From positions 1 to 9,284 of the forward strand of contig JAUWBL010000026.1 of the NCBI GenBank assembly GCA_030601715.1: a stretch of DNA of 9,284 nt. The letters are read 5' to 3'. Positions 4,937 through 9,284 of the stretch are shown here, piece after piece. The notes below the pieces were generated by a model that had not been told where the DNA came from, did no database searches, and saw nothing but the letters and a program-made list of their open reading frames with translations. Made by a program: the position numbers and the translations under genes. Source of the DNA: Candidatus Geothermarchaeota archaeon (GTDB lineage: Archaea > Thermoproteota > Nitrososphaeria > Geothermarchaeales > JAUWBL01). How positions within the stretch are numbered: the first letter of the stretch is position 1; each line of letters opens with the position of its first letter.

Positions 4937-5215
4937 TAGGGGAGAAGGGCGTGGATGTTCGGAATGCACCACTCTGAGCAAGCCTTCCATACGAGGGATC
5001 AAGGATCACGCCAAGAGAACCCAGGGAGAGGGACCCGATGATGATCTCAGGGGTGGTAAGTCGGGTGAAGAACGCTTGGGAGCCATGTAGAGTGCCGGTG
5101 GCGGTCCTCGACAGTTAGAATTTCAACCAGTCGACGAGTGTATCTTGGAAAGTTGTCGACAAATCAGTCATGATGACCGTGAGCTGTCAGGGCCTGGCTT
5201 CCTATCGTTAGATTC
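4937..5215. other. Intergenic region between divergent genes
   Basis: There is no gene I can support here. It contains a 10-bp perfect palindrome TTGTCGACAA (5153-5162), with another TCGAC half-site at 5131-5135, about 55-60 bp before the TATA-like box of the AbrB-PhoU gene. These could form an operator but are unproven. Two ATGATGA sequences (5039-5045, 5169-5175) resemble C boxes, but no correctly spaced CTGA partners exist. Confidence 0.4.
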
Positions 5216-5225
5216 TTGATATAGG
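5216..5225 (+). promoter_or_regulatory. TATA-like box for the AbrB-PhoU gene
   Basis: TTGATATAGG places a predicted transcription start near 5246-5250, 8-12 nt before ATG 5258. No Shine-Dalgarno sequence lies before this ATG, so the gene probably has a very short or absent leader. Confidence 0.45.
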
Positions 5226-5257
5226 CTCGTGGCTCTAGAGCTAATACTGAGTCTTGA

Positions 5258-6262
5258 ATGGATTACAGAAAGGTCCAGGTTATGGGGGGGAGCACAGTCC
5301 TGGTGTCTTTGCCCAAGAAGTGGGCGGACAGACACAACGTGAGAAAGGGTGACTTGATCGCCATCCAGGAGAGAGCCGATGGCTCCCTTGTCATCTCAAA
5401 GAGTGCAGCGGAGCCGACGGAGGCCTCAGAGGTAACAATTGCCTACTCGAGCCCAGACCTAGAGGCTCTGACTAACGACATAACCTCCCAGTACTTGCTC
5501 GGATACGACTTCATCAAAATAGTGGGCGAAGGAAGATTCAGTCTCGAAGAAAGGGAGCGCGTCAAGGAAGTCGTACGTCGACTTGTGGGCCTCGAGATAA
5601 TTGAAGAGGACACCGAGTCGCTTACAATACAGTGTCTCCTGGAGCACACAAGCCTCGATCCCCACAAGCTCTTGGTGAGGATGCACATGCTGACATCAGC
5701 GATGCACCGAGACGCCATCATATCCCTGACGGAGGGCGACACCCACCTCTCAGAGATAGTAGTGAGAAGAGACGACGAGATAGACAGGCTTTATTTTCTA
5801 GTGGTTCGGCTGCTGAGGAGCGCTGTCCAGAACCCGTCCCTGGCCGACAGATACGGTCTGTCACCCATAGATTGCCTCGATTTCAGGGTCGCCGCAAATC
5901 TGATAGAGAATATAGGAGACTTGGCAACCGATGTTGCCAGGACCGTCTCTGTGCTCCCCCGAATAGACCTCACGGGAGCGCTTGCCTCGGCGCTGCAACA
6001 AGCCTCATTTCTACTAGAAGAGCTTCAGGAGAACGCCGTTAGTGCTTTCCTGGAAAGGGCTGAGTTCGACGCAGCCAGCTTAGTGAAGGCTTACGAGACG
6101 CTGGACATGAAGCTGGACACTCTTGATGCACTCATCCAAGAGCACCCACCTGAGACCTTAACTCCTCTCTCCGCCATCAAAGCATCTCTGCAAAGGATAG
6201 CCCACAATAGCGTCGACATCAACGACCTTGTAGTCCCAGAGCTCCCAACAAGAACAGGCTAA
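5258..6262 (+). CDS. phoU: AbrB-PhoU fusion, phosphate uptake regulator
   Basis: A 334-residue archaeal PhoU-type regulator. Residues 1-48 form a SpoVT/AbrB DNA-binding domain (VQVMGGSTVLVSLPKKWA, 7-24, then VRKGDLIAIQE). A linker/alpha-beta region (about 55-125) follows, and then a PhoU helical bundle. The first PhoU repeat has RRDDEIDRLYFLVVRLL (170-186) and the metal-site-like NLIENIGDLATDVAR (214-228). The second repeat is degenerate, with RIAHNSVDINDL (313-324) in the equivalent place. In archaea such fusions are annotated as transcriptional or signalling regulators of phosphate transport; DNA binding via AbrB and sensing via PhoU is the expected division of labour. No pst transporter gene is nearby, so the target is remote or different. 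The start ATG fits the AbrB domain boundary. The stop is TAA. Confidence 0.88.
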   Translation: MDYRKVQVMGGSTVLVSLPKKWADRHNVRKGDLIAIQERADGSLVISKSAAEPTEASEVTIAYSSPDLEALTNDITSQYLLGYDFIKIVGEGRFSLEERERVKEVVRRLVGLEIIEEDTESLTIQCLLEHTSLDPHKLLVRMHMLTSAMHRDAIISLTEGDTHLSEIVVRRDDEIDRLYFLVVRLLRSAVQNPSLADRYGLSPIDCLDFRVAANLIENIGDLATDVARTVSVLPRIDLTGALASALQQASFLLEELQENAVSAFLERAEFDAASLVKAYETLDMKLDTLDALIQEHPPETLTPLSAIKASLQRIAHNSVDINDLVVPELPTRTG

Positions 6263-6397
6263 GGGAGGAACAAGACTCTAGGCGCTTTTCAATTCATGCA
6301 CTCGAAGAATCTATGGAACGTCTGCTTGGCGGTGTTCAACCCAGTGTTCAGCAAAGATACGGCAAGGCCCCGTAGCGAAAGAGGTCAAGTTTCTGCG

Positions 6398-7381
6398 ATG
6401 CCTGATCTGGAGACGTCTTCGCCCAGCTCCGAGTTCATACGATACTGGAGGGCAGCCCGAACACACATAGACGCGGCAATCTTGGAGAAACTGCCTCGCT
6501 TGTCTCACCTGAGTCAACACGTGGAGAACGCTGTCAAGGGTGGAAAAAGACTGAGAGCGACCCTGACGCTCCTTGTGAGCGAAGCGCTGGGCGGGACGGT
6601 TGAGGACTCACTTGATAGGGCGGTAGCGATCGAGTTTGTTCACAGTGCTTCCCTAATACACGACGATTACATCGATCGTCATCCCGTCCGCAGGGGTAAC
6701 CCGTCTTTGTGGAGAGTCTTGGATCCACGTCGAGCAGTCCTACTTGCAGACTTGCTCTTCTCGATGGCGCAACTCTACATGGAGAGGAAGAGCAGACAGG
6801 ACGCCATGCTTCTCGCTGAGGCCATAAGAAATACAGTGAGGGGTGCGATTCTGGAGCCGCTCAACCCAGTGGATATCGTCAGAAGCATAGCTTCCGAAGG
6901 TGCATCCGCAAGGATCTACGAAACCATCATCCGCCTCAAGACGGGCGAGCTTTTCGGTGCTGCTGCCAAGGCTGGAGCCGTGGCCTCAGCGGCGGACACG
7001 GAAACCCAGGAAAACGCATACAGATATGGTGTGAAACTTGGCGAGGCCTACCAGATAGCGGACGATCTGAGAGAAGTTAGAAGGCTCCAAGCGGGTGGAA
7101 GGGCGACTCGTATCGATATTGTTGACCTGCTGCCCGCTCTTTTCCATTTTGATCGTAGAACCTTCAGAAAGGTGTTCTTCTCTCTTGTGCCTGGAGGAAA
7201 GTTGCCATCAAAAGTGCTGGCTAGAGCCATGGAAACCATCGGTGATAGGTTTCAAGAGGAGATCGATCGACGGGTCTCCTCGGCAGAGTCCGCGTTGGAC
7301 GGTTTCCCGCGGAACCGTTACACAATGCTCCTGAAGGTAGCCCCTCGTGTTCTGACGGACATTATGCTGTCACTGGGCTAG
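6398..7381 (+). CDS. Polyprenyl (geranylgeranyl-type) diphosphate synthase, divergent
   Basis: A trans-prenyltransferase that condenses isopentenyl diphosphate onto an allylic diphosphate, supplying C20 or longer chains for ether lipids. The 327-residue form shows GGKRLR (48-53, IPP binding), the first Asp-rich motif DDYID followed by RRG (89-99), and KTGELFGAA (181-189). Ala and Ser at positions -5 and -4 before DDYID are small, arguing against a short C15 product. The second Asp-rich motif reads QIADDLRE (219-226), DDxxE instead of DDxxD, and the usual downstream GK...GKxT segment is replaced by an unusual one. ATG 6398 is chosen because family similarity starts soon after it and GAGGT (6381-6385) lies 12 nt upstream. 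The frame is open to ATG 6296, adding 34 residues that look non-native. It follows the PhoU gene by 135 nt. The family is certain; product length and activity are not. Confidence 0.85.
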   Translation: MPDLETSSPSSEFIRYWRAARTHIDAAILEKLPRLSHLSQHVENAVKGGKRLRATLTLLVSEALGGTVEDSLDRAVAIEFVHSASLIHDDYIDRHPVRRGNPSLWRVLDPRRAVLLADLLFSMAQLYMERKSRQDAMLLAEAIRNTVRGAILEPLNPVDIVRSIASEGASARIYETIIRLKTGELFGAAAKAGAVASAADTETQENAYRYGVKLGEAYQIADDLREVRRLQAGGRATRIDIVDLLPALFHFDRRTFRKVFFSLVPGGKLPSKVLARAMETIGDRFQEEIDRRVSSAESALDGFPRNRYTMLLKVAPRVLTDIMLSLG

Positions 7382-7529
7382 CGCGAGGAAGATGTGGATG
7401 TCTCACGTCCGATCCAGTGATCTCCTCCTCAGGGATTCGCCTACTTCAATCGATCTCGAAAGGTTACGGGCGAGCAGCTTTCCTCTGGTTTCGGCCGGAT
7501 GACGACGCGAAAGCCAGCCCTAGACGTGC
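7382..7529. other. Convergent intergenic spacer with imperfect hairpin
   Basis: This 148-bp spacer separates the prenyl synthase (+) from the ribosomal operon (-). It contains one imperfect stem: CTGG (7485-7488) with CCAG (7514-7517), and TTTCG (7489-7493) with CGAAA (7508-7512), with one bulged G and a 14-nt loop. It starts 13 nt beyond the uL30 stop and may mark the operon's 3' end, but no T-tract follows. No uL15 sequence is present. Confidence 0.4.
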
Positions 7530-7994
7530 CTAGAGCATCCTCTGTAGGAGGGCCTCTATGTTCTCCCGGTAGCCAAGCTCACCGCCGACGGTGACGGGTC
7601 TCTTCGTCGACCCCTTGAAGCCTCCTCTTGGCGGGGACAATCGCAGTACTGGTTTCAGACCGGGTATTCCGCGAATTGATGTCCTCCCCCTAGCTATGTC
7701 ATCAAAAACCTCGGCTACCTCACTTGCTTCCAACTTTTCCCGCAAGTATTCTTCAGTCAGGGGTTTGTTTCCTATGGTTCTTCCCCTAGTGGATAGCAGT
7801 CGCTGGACCGTCTCAGCTGTCGCGGTTCCCCAAGTGATGTAGTCCTTGGCCTTGTAGAGCATTCCTTCCATGACCCTGTTTCGGGGAACAATCGTCGCGT
7901 TGAACTTCTTGTGCAGGCCAAGGCTAGAAAGAGTATGTTTGATCCCTCTCCTCACGTCTACTTGTCCGCGTATTCGGACGACAACGTAGGACAA
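7530..7994 (-). CDS. rpl30: Large-subunit ribosomal protein uL30
   Basis: A 154-residue archaeal uL30, the long archaeal/eukaryotic form rather than the ~60-residue bacterial one. The N-terminal fold YVVVRIRGQVDVRRGIKHTL (3-22), the LGLHKKFNATIVPRNRVMEGML segment (26-47) and the C-terminal PPRGGFKGS (120-128) are diagnostic. It starts at TTG 7994, only 4 nt after the uS5 stop. GGGTGAG, formed by the end of uS5, lies about 8 nt upstream and supports this rare start. It is the last gene of the cluster: the usual uL15 and secY do not follow. Confidence 0.95.
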   Translation of the reverse strand: MSYVVVRIRGQVDVRRGIKHTLSSLGLHKKFNATIVPRNRVMEGMLYKAKDYITWGTATAETVQRLLSTRGRTIGNKPLTEEYLREKLEASEVAEVFDDIARGRTSIRGIPGLKPVLRLSPPRGGFKGSTKRPVTVGGELGYRENIEALLQRML

Positions 7995-7998
7995 GGGA

Positions 7999-8634
7999 CT
8001 ATCTCACCCAGATCTCCTTCGTGACGAGCTTGTAGGTATTCCTCAGCGCGTCATATGTGGCCATGGCAAATGAGGGGGTCGTTCTAGTCTCACCAGCGGA
8101 TATGATCCAGCAGTCATGAACCCCTGCCAGCTCCGCGACGGTTCTAGCTGTCTCCCCTGCCACAATACCCAGCCCCCGGGGACCTGGGAGGATGTTTACC
8201 CGTACGCTCCCCCATTTTCCTCTGCTCTTGACATATAACGAGTGGTCCGTGCCGCACAGGCATTCCCAGCTTCCACAACCACGTCTCAAGGGCGCAATAT
8301 TGAGCAGGGCCTGGGCGACCGCCTTCTCGATGGACATGTGAACCTGCTTGGCCTTCCCCGAGGCGACACCAACCCAGCCGTCTCGGTTTCCAACAACTAC
8401 AGTGGATCTGAAGCTGGCTCTTCGGCCTGCGTCGGTCTGCTTCTGGACGTACCTCACCTCTAGGACCTCATACTCAAGGCCCGGGATCAAGAGAGTGACG
8501 ATTTCAGATTCTTGGATCACAAAGTTGTTCGATATGATCTCAGGCATCGAGGTTATCTTTCTCTGGAGCACCTGTCTACCCAGTCGGGTTCGTGGTGTCC
8601 AGTCGTTACGTGGTCGTTGCACCTTCGAAACCAT
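7999..8634 (-). CDS. rps5: Small-subunit ribosomal protein uS5
   Basis: 211 residues, the archaeal length. The S5 double-stranded RNA-binding region (about 60-125) includes VVGNRDGWVGVASGKAKQVH, followed by the archaeal signature RRGCGSWECLCGTDHSL with its conserved cysteines. The C-terminal domain has LPGPRGLGIVAGE and AGVHDCWIISAGETRT. uS5 sits near the mRNA entry and decoding side of the 30S subunit and affects fidelity. ATG 8634 follows the uL18 stop directly (TAGATG), with the ribosome site GGAGGG inside the end of uL18, so the two are translationally coupled. Confidence 0.97.
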   Translation of the reverse strand: MVSKVQRPRNDWTPRTRLGRQVLQRKITSMPEIISNNFVIQESEIVTLLIPGLEYEVLEVRYVQKQTDAGRRASFRSTVVVGNRDGWVGVASGKAKQVHMSIEKAVAQALLNIAPLRRGCGSWECLCGTDHSLYVKSRGKWGSVRVNILPGPRGLGIVAGETARTVAELAGVHDCWIISAGETRTTPSFAMATYDALRNTYKLVTKEIWVR

Positions 8635-9222
8635 CTAGACTCCACCCTCCAAGATTCTCAGTTTGATACTGTCAATAGCTTCCGGAAGAGACTGGGGATC
8701 TACTCCGAGTCGAGCGTATCTCGAGAACACCGTCCCAGGCCTCTCATCATCCATCTCTCTTAGCTTCTTGCTGAACTGGGCTATGTGTTGGCCTCTCAGC
8801 CTGTCTTGAGCAACCTTCGCCTGACCTCCAACTGGGACTTCCAGGCCCGCATCTGTACATCCCTGCGCAACGGCAAAAGGGATTGACGCATTCGACGACC
8901 AAGCCGGACCCAGAGAGACCACAGCAGTCTCTAGATTCTTTTCCCGTGCTCTCCTTCCCACCAGAAGGCCAGTAAGATACGCAGAAGGCAGATTCCTTAG
9001 GCCAACCAGGTTGAAGTCTTCAGCCAGCTCCTTCGAGCTTGCGCTGGCAAGCGTTACTTCTCCCTTTCCTGACGGGAGGCAGATAGACACGTACACGTAG
9101 TTCGAAGTTCTCCTAGTGACGAGCATGGGGTGACCACTCAGCAAGAGCTTCTTCCTAGCTAAGTAGTCCGTCCTGTTCTCCCTTCTCCTTCTCAGGACTT
9201 TCTTGTGTCTAGGGCGTCTCAC
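8635..9222 (-). CDS. rpl18: Large-subunit ribosomal protein uL18 (5S rRNA-binding)
   Basis: A 195-residue archaeal uL18, which binds 5S rRNA in the central protuberance. The basic N-terminus RRPRHKKVLRRRRENRTDY (2-20) and LLLSGHPMLVTRRTSNYVYV (26-45) match the archaeal/eukaryotic family, followed by the ELAEDFNLVGLRNLPSAYLTGLLVGRRA core. The start is GTG 9222. No other start codon exists in frame to the window edge, and family similarity begins exactly here. An AAGTGAG stretch sits 7-13 nt upstream as a weak ribosome site. Gene order and strand match the spc operon. Confidence 0.96.
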   Translation of the reverse strand: MRRPRHKKVLRRRRENRTDYLARKKLLLSGHPMLVTRRTSNYVYVSICLPSGKGEVTLASASSKELAEDFNLVGLRNLPSAYLTGLLVGRRAREKNLETAVVSLGPAWSSNASIPFAVAQGCTDAGLEVPVGGQAKVAQDRLRGQHIAQFSKKLREMDDERPGTVFSRYARLGVDPQSLPEAIDSIKLRILEGGV

Positions 9223-9236
9223 CGGAAACTCACTTC

Positions 9237-9284
9237 TCAGGTCGATTGTGTCTTGATTGTGCGAGCTACATGTTCTCTGAGGTG
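9237..9284 (-). CDS. rpl19e: Probable C-terminal tail of eL19 (partial)
   Basis: The minus strand entering the window has a 15-codon tail (HLREHVARTIKTQST) ending at TGA 9237-9239, 14 nt before the uL18 start. In archaeal spc operons eL19 directly precedes uL18, and a helical basic tail of this kind is plausible. The fragment is too short to identify by itself, so the name rests on gene order. Another frame stays open through the stretch but would run into uL18. Confidence 0.4.
   Translation of the reverse strand, partial: HLREHVARTIKTQST

Noticed and set aside
4955..5041. 28-codon + strand frame starting ATG 4955 after the GATATATC box
   Set aside because: Very short, with low-complexity composition and no recognisable sequence; the TATA box fits the minus-strand gene better.
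4905..5114. 70-codon minus-strand open frame with a hydrophobic stretch
   Set aside because: It has no ATG, GTG or TTG near its beginning and spans the promoter region of the 4509-4886 gene.
5039..5175. C/D box guide RNA (ATGATGA at 5039-5045 and 5169-5175)
   Set aside because: No CTGA D box occurs at the required 12-nt guide spacing; a GTGAAGA near 5064-5070 lacks its D' partner.
6296..6397. 34-residue N-terminal extension of the prenyl synthase
   Set aside because: It looks unlike the family's N-terminus and has no close ribosome site; GAGGT precedes ATG 6398. The longer start is kept as an alternative.
1..9284. CRISPR array, insertion sequence or integrase
   Set aside because: No regularly spaced direct repeats, no transposase or recombinase motifs and no flanking target duplications were seen.

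Overview
This is chromosomal DNA from an archaeon. The evidence is an archaeal-type DnaG, archaeal/eukaryotic-type ribosomal proteins uL18, uS5 and uL30 (with a probable eL19 tail), a PhoU homologue fused to an AbrB-type DNA-binding domain, TATA-like boxes 20-50 bp ahead of starts, and GGAGG-type ribosome binding sites. G+C is moderate to high. Gene content is compatible with the Thermoproteota/TACK side (Bathyarchaeia- or Nitrososphaeria-like) from an uncultured lineage, but I cannot fix the phylum from the sequence alone. TAG closes most complete genes, TGA closes two, and starts include TTG and GTG.

Layout. The left end (1-1175, +) carries the tail of an unidentified gene overlapping dnaG by ATGA. 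Next comes a complete TPP (thiamine pyrophosphate) riboswitch (about 1282-1403), a structured 161-nt leader, and thiT, the substrate-binding subunit of an energy-coupling-factor thiamine transporter (1565-2083, +). A gap of about 540 bp (2084-2622) separates thiT from a convergent gene. It holds no recognisable gene but has a TATA-like box and two long imperfect hairpins. On the minus strand follow a RimI-type N-acetyltransferase and a protein resembling the TraB/TIKI/GumN superfamily. The N-terminus of the latter is cut from the body by an in-frame TGA exactly where the family's catalytic GTxH motif would be.

A divergent promoter region (about 3860-3950) leads to an unrecognised + strand protein, facing a second unrecognised minus-strand protein (4509-4886). 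After a 370-bp regulatory gap come an AbrB-PhoU phosphate regulator (5258-6262, +) and a divergent polyprenyl diphosphate synthase (6398-7381, +) for isoprenoid lipid chains. The right end, on the minus strand, is part of the spc ribosomal operon: (eL19) - uL18 - uS5 - uL30. It is tightly packed and ends after uL30 without the usual uL15 and secY.

Most genes look like housekeeping genes. The most interesting items are the archaeal TPP riboswitch, whose 3' edge can pair perfectly with the thiT ribosome binding site; the TGA-interrupted TraB-like gene that lacks both catalytic histidines; the polyprenyl synthase with an altered second Asp-rich motif; and the structured, gene-free 2084-2622 interval.
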